Source: Bradyrhizobium betae
Lineage (GTDB): Bacteria > Pseudomonadota > Alphaproteobacteria > Rhizobiales > Xanthobacteraceae
Reading direction: 5' to 3'
NCBI RefSeq assembly: GCF_004123905.1
Contig: NZ_MZXW01000020.1
Coordinates: 124,001 to 188,000 of the forward strand
DNA length: 64,000 bases
A model generated the notes under the pieces. That model was not told the origin of the DNA. It did not search any database and saw only the letters and a list, made by a program, of their open reading frames with translations. Of this stretch, positions 54,782 to 62,072 are shown in pieces (positions within the stretch are counted from its first letter, which is position 1; every line of letters starts with the position of its first letter). The translations under genes were made by a program, and so were the position numbers.

Positions 54782-55116
54782 GCGTTCTCTGCCGCTTCCG
54801 CTCACGTCCGATGACCGGATCGGCCGCATCGCCCTGACCGCAACGGGGGGCGCCTGGCGGGATACTTGGCTGAGGCACAAGTGGTGATCAGGAGGCTGGG
54901 CGCTGGTCCGGCAGTTCAGCACGGCAATCGTGAACAGATTGACAACGGGGATCGGCAGGACGGTCAGCCCGGGCCCCGCGGGCGGAACGGCCGACCGGGT
55001 CACATAATTTTGCTATGAGGTGGGTTCCGTGCGGGCCGCATTGTCGCTTGCGTGCCGCCGCCAGCTGTCTGTAACTGCGCCACAGCCGTACAAATTGTCG
55101 CCATAGGGAGTTCACG
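54782..55116. other. Intergenic region between acyltransferase and cysK genes
   Basis: About 335 bases, divergently flanked. GCCCGGGCCCCGCGGGCGG around 54970 is GC-rich and can fold weakly. I see no gene or clear operator here; it must hold both promoters. Confidence 0.5.
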
Positions 55117-56094
55117 ATGGACGCATCGTCCAAAGCAGGTGCAGTGCACCAACCCGGCCGCGGCCGGATCTATGATTCGATCGTCGAGGCTTTTGGCGAT
55201 ACGCCGATCGTGCGGTTGCGCCGCCTGCCGGCCATGCACGGCGTGAATGCGACGATTTTGGCAAAACTTGAATATTTCAACCCGGCGGCAAGCGTGAAGG
55301 ACCGCATCGGCGCGGCCATGATCATCGCCATGGAGAAGGCAGGTCACGTCAAGCCCGATACCGTGCTGATCGAGCCGACCTCCGGCAATACCGGCATCGC
55401 GCTCGCCTTCGTGGCGGCCTCGCGCGGCTACCGGCTCAAGCTGGTGATGCCGGAATCCATGTCGATCGAACGGCGCAAGATGCTGGCTTTCCTCGGCGCC
55501 GAGCTGGTGCTGACGCCGGCGGCGCAGGGCATGAAGGGCGCGATTGCTGCCGCCGAGGAGCTGTTGAAGACGACGCCGAACTCGGTGATGCCGCAGCAGT
55601 TCAAGAACCTCGCCAATCCCGAGATCCATCGTAGCACCACCGCCGAGGAGATCTGGAACGATACCGGCGGCAACATCGACTTCTTCGTTGCCGGCGTCGG
55701 CACCGGCGGCACCATCACCGGCGTCGGCCAGGTGCTGAAGCCGCGCAAGGCCTCGTTGCGTGTCGTCGCGGTCGAGCCGGAGGAGAGCCCGGTGCTGTCA
55801 GGCGGCCAGCACACGCCGCACAAGATCCAGGGCATTGGCGCGGGGTTCGTCCCTGACATCCTCGACCGCTCCGTGATCGACGAGATCGTGAAGATCAACT
55901 CGACCACGGCGATCGAGACCTCGCGCGCATTGGCGCGGCACGAGGGCATTCCCGGTGGCATCTCCTCGGGCGCGGCGATCGCGGCGGCGCTTGAGATCGG
56001 CAAGCGGCCGGAAGCTGCGGGAAAAACCATCCTGGCTATAGTGCCGTCCTTCTCCGAGCGGTATCTTTCGACGGCTCTGTTTGAGGGAATCTAG
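55117..56094 (+). CDS. cysK: Cysteine synthase A (O-acetylserine sulfhydrylase)
   Basis: PLP enzyme making L-cysteine from O-acetylserine and sulfide. The 325-residue product has the PLP-Lys motif NPAASVKDRIGAAMI (near residue 57), substrate loop EPTSGNTGIALA, phosphate loop GTGGTITGVG and GGISSGAA. Length is typical. The N-terminal 15 residues (MDASSKAGAVHQPGR) extend the usual start; ATG 55117 has GGGAG upstream. A BrnA-like antitoxin gene follows by three bases. CysM specificity cannot be excluded. Confidence 0.93.
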   Translation: MDASSKAGAVHQPGRGRIYDSIVEAFGDTPIVRLRRLPAMHGVNATILAKLEYFNPAASVKDRIGAAMIIAMEKAGHVKPDTVLIEPTSGNTGIALAFVAASRGYRLKLVMPESMSIERRKMLAFLGAELVLTPAAQGMKGAIAAAEELLKTTPNSVMPQQFKNLANPEIHRSTTAEEIWNDTGGNIDFFVAGVGTGGTITGVGQVLKPRKASLRVVAVEPEESPVLSGGQHTPHKIQGIGAGFVPDILDRSVIDEIVKINSTTAIETSRALARHEGIPGGISSGAAIAAALEIGKRPEAAGKTILAIVPSFSERYLSTALFEGI

Positions 56095-56097
56095 CAC

Positions 56098-56340
56098 ATG
56101 GCGGATCAACCACCGAGGCGGCCGCGCACGCTTGGCGATGCCAGGACCGAGGCTGAGGCGGCGTTCAAGAAGGTGACCGCCAAGGTCGCCGTCGCGCCTC
56201 CGAAGCCGAATGTGGCGCCGGGGATCAAGGAGCAGGTCACGCTGCGCATCGACCAGGACGTGCTGGAGTTCTTCCAGGAAGGCGGCCCCGGCTGGCAGGA
56301 CCGCGTCAACGAGGCGCTGCGCAAGGCCGCGGGGAAGTAG
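56098..56340 (+). CDS. BrnA-like antitoxin, orphan
   Basis: An 80-residue protein. The C-terminal part VTLRIDQDVLEFFQEGGPGW followed by QDRVNEALRKAAG matches the BrnA antitoxin ribbon-helix-helix type. The N-terminal half is charged (RTEAEAAFKKVTAK). No BrnT toxin gene is adjacent, so it is an orphan or has taken on another DNA-binding role. It starts three bases after the cysK stop, so it is co-transcribed with cysK. A ribosome-binding site is not evident; coupling to cysK is likely. Confidence 0.75.
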   Translation: MADQPPRRPRTLGDARTEAEAAFKKVTAKVAVAPPKPNVAPGIKEQVTLRIDQDVLEFFQEGGPGWQDRVNEALRKAAGK

Positions 56341-56385
56341 GCGCCGGCTGCCCAGAGACGCCCGAAAGCCGGCACACCAGCGAAA

Positions 56386-57138
56386 TCAGAGGACCTGCGA
56401 CAGGAACCGCTGCGTTCGCTCGTCCTTGGCCGCCGTAAACAATGTTTCCGGCGGCCCGTGCTCGACGATTACACCGCGATCGGTGAAGTAGACGTGATCG
56501 GCGACCTCACGGGCGAAGTTCATTTCATGGGTGACGAGGAGGCATGTCATCCCGTCCTCGGCAAGCTCCCGGATGGTGACCAGGACCTCCTTGACCGTTT
56601 CCGGATCGAGGGCGGCGGTTACCTCGTCGAACAGCATGATGTCCGGCCGCATCGCCAGCGAGCGGGCGATGGCGACGCGCTGCTGCTGTCCGCCGGAGAG
56701 TTCGCCGGGATAGGTGTCCTCCTTCCCCGCGAGCCGCACCTTGGCGAGGAGTGCCCGGGCGCGCGCGTCGACCTCGGCACGTTTCTGGCCGAGAACATGG
56801 ATCGGCGCCATCATCACGTTCTGAAGCGCGGTCTTGTGCGGGAAGAGGTTGTACTGCTGAAACACCATCCCGACCTTGCGGCGCAGCGCCAGCTTGTCGA
56901 GCCTGGGATCGGACACCTCGATGCCCTCGATTTGAATGCTGCCGGACGAGATCGGTTGAAGGGCATTGATGCAGCGGATCAACGTGGATTTCCCGGATCC
57001 GGACGGGCCGATGATACAGATGACCTCGCCCTTCCTGACCGACAGGCTGATGCCTTTCAGAACCTCGAGAGCTCCGAATGACTTTCTGACGTCGACGCAT
57101 TGGACGATAGGCTGATCCGGAGTCCAGCTCGTGGCCAT
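56386..57138 (-). CDS. Polar amino acid ABC transporter, ATP-binding protein
   Basis: A 250-residue ABC ATPase of the GlnQ/HisP type. Walker A IIGPSGSGKSTLIRC, Q-loop VFQQYNLFPHKT, signature LSGGQQQRVAIARSLA, Walker B IMLFDEVTAALDP and H-loop VTHEMNFARE are intact. The ATG at 57138 has GGGAG six bases upstream. Two permease genes and a solute-binding protein gene are on the same strand upstream, forming a four-gene uptake system. Confidence 0.92.
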   Translation of the reverse strand: MATSWTPDQPIVQCVDVRKSFGALEVLKGISLSVRKGEVICIIGPSGSGKSTLIRCINALQPISSGSIQIEGIEVSDPRLDKLALRRKVGMVFQQYNLFPHKTALQNVMMAPIHVLGQKRAEVDARARALLAKVRLAGKEDTYPGELSGGQQQRVAIARSLAMRPDIMLFDEVTAALDPETVKEVLVTIRELAEDGMTCLLVTHEMNFAREVADHVYFTDRGVIVEHGPPETLFTAAKDERTQRFLSQVL

Positions 57139-57149
57139 GCTCTGCTCCC

Positions 57150-57992
57150 TCAGCGTACGCGGAACCGGCGCTCGAGACGAGCGGTCCAGAGATTGATCGG
57201 ATAACAGTAGAGGAAGAAGCACAGCAGCGCGAAGCCGTAGAGCGGTGCGAACAGTTCCGGTCTGCCGCCTTCGGCGGCATGGACCTGCGCCGTCAGCGTG
57301 AGCATTTCCGAAACACCGACGATCGATGCCAGCACCGTGGACATCGCGACCAGCGCGTAGACGTTCATCCAGGGCGGCAGCATGCGCTTGATGCATTGTG
57401 GCAGCATGATCAGCCACATCGTCTGGCGCCGCGTGAACGAGAGCGATTCCGCCGCCTCCCATTGCGTCGACGGAATGGAGCGGACGGCGCCACGCACGAC
57501 CTCGGCGACATTCGCCATGACGGGCAATGCAAAGCCCACCGTCGCCTTGATCCAGTCCGGCAACGGGATGGTCGTCTTGAAGACGGTGATCTGGAAGGGC
57601 ACCAGAAACATGATGAAGAACAGCAACACCAGCCAGGGCGCGTTGCGGAAGAATTGAGTGAGGAGCCAACTGACGGCGGCGAGCGGCCGGAACTCCGACA
57701 GCAATCCCAGACCCAGGCCAAGCCCGGCGGCGGTCCCCAACAGCATGGCCAGCAGGGAGATCAGGATGTTGAAGGCGAATCCTTGCAGCAGGAGCGGTGA
57801 CCACTTCACGATGACCTGCAGCGGGGACAGCATCGTCGGTGCGGTCTGTGCCCACGCGGTGGATGCCGCCATCATGATGCAGAAACAGAGGATGGCCGCG
57901 GACAGCGGGCCGATCCGAATGGACATCCTGGTCGGCGCGAGACGGTACGGCAAAAGGACGGCGGGCCTGTGCTCGGAGCCGGCTGTCTTCAT
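57150..57992 (-). CDS. Polar amino acid ABC transporter permease (1)
   Basis: A 280-residue HisM/GlnP-type permease with about six helices. It shows TQFFRNAPWLVLLFF and the coupling-helix EAA region STQWEAAESLSFTRRQTMWLIMLPQ. The N-terminal part includes an extra hydrophobic segment (AAILCFCIMMAASTAWA). The ATG at 57992 overlaps the upstream permease stop by four bases (ATGA). It forms the membrane channel with permease 2. Confidence 0.9.
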   Translation of the reverse strand: MKTAGSEHRPAVLLPYRLAPTRMSIRIGPLSAAILCFCIMMAASTAWAQTAPTMLSPLQVIVKWSPLLLQGFAFNILISLLAMLLGTAAGLGLGLGLLSEFRPLAAVSWLLTQFFRNAPWLVLLFFIMFLVPFQITVFKTTIPLPDWIKATVGFALPVMANVAEVVRGAVRSIPSTQWEAAESLSFTRRQTMWLIMLPQCIKRMLPPWMNVYALVAMSTVLASIVGVSEMLTLTAQVHAAEGGRPELFAPLYGFALLCFFLYCYPINLWTARLERRFRVR

Positions 57993-58744
57993 CGCGCATA
58001 ACCGGGGATGTGCATCGCCCGTTCCCACCGATGCATCAGCCAGACGAGGACGCCAACAAGGATGCCGTAGGTCGCCAGCAATACGATCATCATTTCGAGG
58101 ACATTCTGCGATTCCGACCAGATCTGCTTGACCGCGTACAGCGTCTCGGGAACGGCGATCGCGTAGGCGAGGGTGGTCGTCTTGAGCAGGTTGACGAGGT
58201 TGTTGTTCAGTGCGGGAAGACAGACGCGGACGGCCAGCGGAAGGACGATATGGACGTAAGCCTTGAGGCGCGTGTATCCGAGCGCCTCTGCAGCTTCGAT
58301 CGTCGTCCTCGGCACCGCCTCAATGCCGGAGCGGAAGATTTCCACGTTGAAGGCAGCCGCGAACAGTGACAGCGAAATGATGGCCCACTGAACGTTGCTC
58401 AGCAGCGGAACGCGCATGCCCGCCGCCTCGACGGCCGGAAGCATGGTGCCGAGGCCGAAATAGAAAAAGAAGAGCTGGACCAGCGGGGGCGTGTTGCGGA
58501 ACACCACGACGAAAGCATTGACGGGCAGCCGCAGCAACATCGACGGACTGCCTTGCATCAAGGCGCCAACCGCGCCGATGGCGAGGCTCAGCACGATGGT
58601 CGTGACACTCAGAAGCAGCGTCATCTTGAGGCCGCCGAAGTAGCGGCCCCAGTCGTACGCATCGTAGAACACGGAGAAATTCAGCCCCGTCGTCTCGTAG
58701 AGCCGCTGAAACCAGTCGCCGATTGCCTGCATGTTGCGCGACAC
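57989..58744 (-). CDS. Polar amino acid ABC transporter permease (2)
   Basis: A 251-residue HisQ/GlnP-type permease with about five helices. Signature regions are FRNTPPLVQLFFFYFGLG and the EAA motif VPRTTIEAAEALGYTRLKAY. The start is uncertain: GTG 58744 or ATG 58732. It overlaps the next permease by four bases. The substrate is not evident from the sequence, but the operon context suggests an amino acid derivative. Confidence 0.9.
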   Translation of the reverse strand: MSRNMQAIGDWFQRLYETTGLNFSVFYDAYDWGRYFGGLKMTLLLSVTTIVLSLAIGAVGALMQGSPSMLLRLPVNAFVVVFRNTPPLVQLFFFYFGLGTMLPAVEAAGMRVPLLSNVQWAIISLSLFAAAFNVEIFRSGIEAVPRTTIEAAEALGYTRLKAYVHIVLPLAVRVCLPALNNNLVNLLKTTTLAYAIAVPETLYAVKQIWSESQNVLEMMIVLLATYGILVGVLVWLMHRWERAMHIPGYAR

Positions 58745-58830
58745 CGAGATGTTGAGGCGATGCCTCGTATCAGTGCATTGGTTCGATCTGTTCGGAGCGC
58801 AGGACCGTTCTGACGCTCCGCCTCATGCAC

Positions 58831-59643
58831 TCATTTGTCCTTGAATTGCTCGTGCATGGAGAGCGAATACTCGGTCGGCGCAATGCCCCACTTCTTTTCC
58901 GCTGCCACGATGAATCCGGTCTTCATCCAGTCCTTGGTCGTATCTTCGAGCAGCTTCTGAAGGCTGGTATTTTCGAGCGCAACGGCGATCATCCACGGCG
59001 AAGGCAGAACGCCTTTCAGCAGGAGGTCATAATCCGTCTTCCACTCGTCCTCCAGCAGCTTACCCTGCAGGAAGGTCTGATCGTAGACATAACCGATGCA
59101 GTTGCCCTGCTTCATGGCGAACAGAGGTTTCTCCGAGCCGTCAAACGCAACAATCTCGGGGCCGTAGGATTTGGCGACGTCCTTGTTGTACCAGGCTCCC
59201 GACGTGGCGCAGACGGGTTTTCCCTTGAGGTCGGCCCAGTCCTTGATGCCCGCCTTCTTGTTGAGAAGGATGTTCACGTAGTCAGAATAATACAGCGGTT
59301 CGATGGCTTGAACGACGCGGCGGCGTTCCGGCCTGTCCGCCATGGTCGCGATCAGCAGGTCAACCTTTCCCTGCTGCAGAAATTCGATTCTGTTGGAGGC
59401 CGCGACCGGAACGAGTTCGAGTTTGACGCCACGGCGCTTGGCGATGTCTGCGGCGAGATCCGGCTCGATGCCGACAACGTTTCCCGTGGGATCGCGGAAG
59501 CCGAAGAGCTTGTAGTCAGCCTTGACGCCGACGTTCAACGTGCCGCGCTGCTTGATGGCATCGACGCCATCGGCTGCTTGGGCACTGCCAAGCATCAGCA
59601 GCGCCGCGACTCCTGTCATCATGGAACGGACAATGTCTCTCAT
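58831..59643 (-). CDS. Amino acid ABC transporter substrate-binding protein
   Basis: A 270-residue periplasmic solute-binding protein (family 3). The signal peptide ends LMLGSAQAADG. The mature domain has LNVGVKADYKLFGFRDPTG, GIEPDLAADIAKRRGVKLEL and LIATMADRPERRRVVQ. GGAGG lies about ten bases before ATG 59643. It completes a binding-protein-dependent transporter with the downstream permeases and ATPase. Residues lining the ligand pocket cannot be assigned a specific substrate by eye. Confidence 0.9.
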   Translation of the reverse strand: MRDIVRSMMTGVAALLMLGSAQAADGVDAIKQRGTLNVGVKADYKLFGFRDPTGNVVGIEPDLAADIAKRRGVKLELVPVAASNRIEFLQQGKVDLLIATMADRPERRRVVQAIEPLYYSDYVNILLNKKAGIKDWADLKGKPVCATSGAWYNKDVAKSYGPEIVAFDGSEKPLFAMKQGNCIGYVYDQTFLQGKLLEDEWKTDYDLLLKGVLPSPWMIAVALENTSLQKLLEDTTKDWMKTGFIVAAEKKWGIAPTEYSLSMHEQFKDK

Positions 59644-59692
59644 CGGATGACGCCTCCAGGATTGTAATCACGACGCGCGTTGCGCGCACATT

Positions 59693-59728
59693 TTCAAGAT
59701 ACAAGGCTCGTTCAAGATACAAGGCTCG
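59693..59728. repeat. 18-bp perfect tandem duplication upstream of the binding-protein gene
   Basis: TTCAAGATACAAGGCTCG is repeated twice without spacer (59693-59710, 59711-59728). It lies between the oxidoreductase stop (59738) and the binding-protein start (59643), in the presumed promoter or leader region of the transporter operon. Confidence 0.85.
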
Positions 59729-59737
59729 TGCCAAACG

Positions 59738-60907
59738 TCACGAAAATCGGGAGATGGAGAATGGGCTGAGGTCGATCGCGCTTCGGCCGTCGGTCACCAT
59801 CCCGGCCACGACATTGCCAATACCTGCCGAGTGCTTGAAGCCGTGGCCCGAGCAGGCCGAGACGACAAAAATTCTGTCCTGCTCGGGATGGCGGTCGATG
59901 ATGAAACCCCGATCGGGCGTCACCGTATAGATGCAGGCGGCCGCCTGTGCGACGCGCGGCGTGGCGCCCGCGAGCCGCCCTTCGACGTGTTTGCGGTACA
60001 TCTCAGCCGACTCCCCGGAATCAACGGCGCGGTCGACTGTATCGGCCGTCGTGCTGGTCTCGTACTGCTCTGTCGCGACCTTGAGGCGACGATCGCCGGA
60101 CGGGGGCGGGAAGCCGTAGAGGTAATCGACGTCAGTCGCGCCGTGCATCCAGATGAAGACGGGCGCGTTGGCGCGATAGGCGCTGGTGTCGTCGAGCTCG
60201 TACCAATGCAGCACCTGCCGCTTCACGCTGAGCACGCGGTCAAATGGCGCGCCGAGCAGGTGAGCATTCCAGCCGCCGGCCGACACCACCACCTGGTCCG
60301 CGTCGAATGTGCCTGACGACGTTTCCACCCGAACGGCGGAGCCTCTCTGCGCGATTGAGAGAACTTCGACCCCCGTGCGTATCGTGGCTCCCAGTTGCTC
60401 CGCGCGCGTCAGCTGCGCCTTGATGCAGCGTTCCGGGAAAACGTATCCCCCGCCGGGCTCGTAATAGGCCTTCTCGTCGCCCGCGAGGTTCAGGAATTGG
60501 GGGAAGCGGTAAGCCACTTCTCGCCCGTCGATCACTTCATGAGCGATGCCGAAGTCACGAGCTGCCCCGATCGAGCGCGCGACGAAATCAGGCTTGCCGT
60601 GGTGCGACGTCTCGCCAACGCCGGGTGCCATGACGACGAGGCCACAGGGGTTCAGGAGCTCGGCAGACGTCTCGGCTTCGAGCTCACGCCAGATCCGGTG
60701 CGAATCCAGGGCCAGCGGTACGTAATCGCGGCCCTCGCCGACGGCCTGTCGGGTGATGCGGGTTTCGCCGTGGCTGGACCCCATCGTGTGGGGAGGGGCG
60801 AAGCGATCAAGGCCAACTGCCTTCACCCCGCGCTTGGCCAGTTGATAGAGCGTCGCGCTGCCCATGGCACCGAGGCCAATCACCAGAATATCCGCTTTCT
60901 CGCTCAT
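59738..60907 (-). CDS. FAD-dependent oxidoreductase, monomeric sarcosine oxidase/N-methyltryptophan oxidase type
   Basis: A 389-residue flavoprotein of the MSOX/MTOX family that oxidises N-methyl or secondary amino acids. The FAD-binding motif is ILVIGLGAMGSATLYQLA. The covalent-FAD cysteine is in AACIYTVTPDRGFIID (equivalent to Cys315 of MSOX), so covalent FAD is likely. SGHGFKHSAG is a typical C-terminal motif. ATG 60907. The transporter operon is downstream on the same strand and a LysR gene is divergent, so the likely substrate is an N-methylated or cyclic amino acid brought in by the ABC system. Confidence 0.88.
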   Translation of the reverse strand: MSEKADILVIGLGAMGSATLYQLAKRGVKAVGLDRFAPPHTMGSSHGETRITRQAVGEGRDYVPLALDSHRIWRELEAETSAELLNPCGLVVMAPGVGETSHHGKPDFVARSIGAARDFGIAHEVIDGREVAYRFPQFLNLAGDEKAYYEPGGGYVFPERCIKAQLTRAEQLGATIRTGVEVLSIAQRGSAVRVETSSGTFDADQVVVSAGGWNAHLLGAPFDRVLSVKRQVLHWYELDDTSAYRANAPVFIWMHGATDVDYLYGFPPPSGDRRLKVATEQYETSTTADTVDRAVDSGESAEMYRKHVEGRLAGATPRVAQAAACIYTVTPDRGFIIDRHPEQDRIFVVSACSGHGFKHSAGIGNVVAGMVTDGRSAIDLSPFSISRFS

Positions 60908-60978
60908 CGGCTCGGCACTGCTTAATTGTTAGGATAGCGCGGATTGTGCTGTCGAATGCGGCTTTGCTACAAGGATAA

Positions 60979-61013
60979 TTCATATAATGAAGGAAATTTG
61001 CATCTTCATATGA
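60979..61013. promoter_or_regulatory. LysR-type operator candidates in the divergent promoter region
   Basis: TTCATATAATGAA at 60979-60991 is a palindrome, and TTCATATGA at 61005-61013 is a second half site about 26 bases away in the same orientation. They lie between the oxidoreductase and LysR genes (125 bases apart). LysR regulators commonly bind paired sites in such divergent regions. Specific binding is inferred. Confidence 0.55.
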
Positions 61014-61032
61014 CTTTTGCTTAAGTAGAGGA

Positions 61033-61992
61033 ATGCAGCCACCCGTCCCCGACCTGAGAAGCCTACAGATTGTCGCGGCTGTCGCGGACTCCGGCAGCAT
61101 GCTCGAGGCGTCCCGCCAATTCGGGATGACGCAATCCGCCGTGTCCCAGGCGGTCCGGCGTGCCGAAGCCGCGCTCGGCGTCGCGTTCTTCAACCGGACC
61201 CGCAGGCCGCTCACGCCGACCCGGGCGGGGCGTATCCTGACGAGCCGGGTTCTCGATCTGAACCGCGACTTTGATGCACTTGTCAGCGCGCTCCGGGGCG
61301 CGGCGGAACAGTCTGAACGGGTTGATCTGAGGCTCGGCGTCATCGACTCCTATGCGGCCACGGTCGGCGCGCATCTCGTGAAAGAACTCATGACGGGCGA
61401 GATCGCACTGAGCCTGTCCGTATGGTCGGGTCTCGCTCACTCACATGCCGAGGCGCTGATGAATCGCAAGATCGAGGCCGCGATCACATGCGATGCAATG
61501 GATGATCTGTATGATGTCGAGCGCTTCCCATTCTATCGCGAGCCAAATCTGTTGGTGGTGCCGCGCGGCATGGAGGCCGAATTTGCCGGCCTTGATCTGC
61601 GGGAGGTTCTCGCCCGACATCGCCTGGTTCGGTACAGCGAGCGTTCCTGGGCAGGGGCTCAGGTCGAGCGCCATCTGAGCCGTCTGGGCATTCGGCCGCC
61701 ACGGGCCTTCGAGTTCGACACCTCGGACAGTCTGGTCGCCATGGTGGCGACAGGCATGGGCGTGGCGATCACCACGCCGCTGTGTCTGTTGCAGGGACTC
61801 GCGCATGCGGCTCAAGTCAGCGCTCTGCCTTTGCCGGGTCCTGGATTTTTTCGTGAGCTGCTTCTGGTGACCCGCCGTGGCGAGCTCTCATCGCTGGCGC
61901 CGCGCATCGCAGAGATGGCCCGGAGCAGCATTACGACGCAGGCGATGCCGCGCATCCGAACGCTGGTGCCCTGGTTCACCCAAGATTACTAG
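61033..61992 (+). CDS. LysR-family transcriptional regulator
   Basis: A 319-residue LTTR. The HTH is in LRSLQIVAAVADSGSMLEA and SRQFGMTQSAVSQAVRRAE (residues about 8-50), and the substrate domain follows with DLRLGVIDSYAATV and VATGMGVAITTPLCLL. It is divergent to the oxidoreductase and transporter genes, which it probably controls. ATG 61033. The stop codon (61990-61992) lies within a tandem repeat, so the C-terminus may vary among strains. Confidence 0.9.
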   Translation: MQPPVPDLRSLQIVAAVADSGSMLEASRQFGMTQSAVSQAVRRAEAALGVAFFNRTRRPLTPTRAGRILTSRVLDLNRDFDALVSALRGAAEQSERVDLRLGVIDSYAATVGAHLVKELMTGEIALSLSVWSGLAHSHAEALMNRKIEAAITCDAMDDLYDVERFPFYREPNLLVVPRGMEAEFAGLDLREVLARHRLVRYSERSWAGAQVERHLSRLGIRPPRAFEFDTSDSLVAMVATGMGVAITTPLCLLQGLAHAAQVSALPLPGPGFFRELLLVTRRGELSSLAPRIAEMARSSITTQAMPRIRTLVPWFTQDY

Positions 61993-62019
61993 CCAAGATT
62001 ACTAGCCAGGACTATTAGC
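61981..62019. repeat. Three-copy 13-bp tandem repeat across the LysR stop codon
   Basis: CAAGATTACTAGC occurs twice exactly (61981-61993, 61994-62006) and a third degenerate copy CAGGACTATTAGC follows. The first copy contains the LysR stop codon TAG. Each copy repeats a TAG in the same frame offset, so the repeat lies just outside the coding region. Confidence 0.85.
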
Positions 62020-62025
62020 AACAAG

Positions 62026-62052
62026 AAAGCCCGGCGCGAGCCGGGCTTTTGT
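62026..62052 (+). terminator. Rho-independent terminator after the LysR gene
   Basis: AAGCCCGGC-GCGA-GCCGGGCTTTTG forms a GC stem with a short T-run. It lies between convergent genes (LysR and the caspase-like gene), so it may also work for the minus-strand gene. Confidence 0.8.
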
Positions 62053-62072
62053 GCTTGCGATCTGATCTCGCC

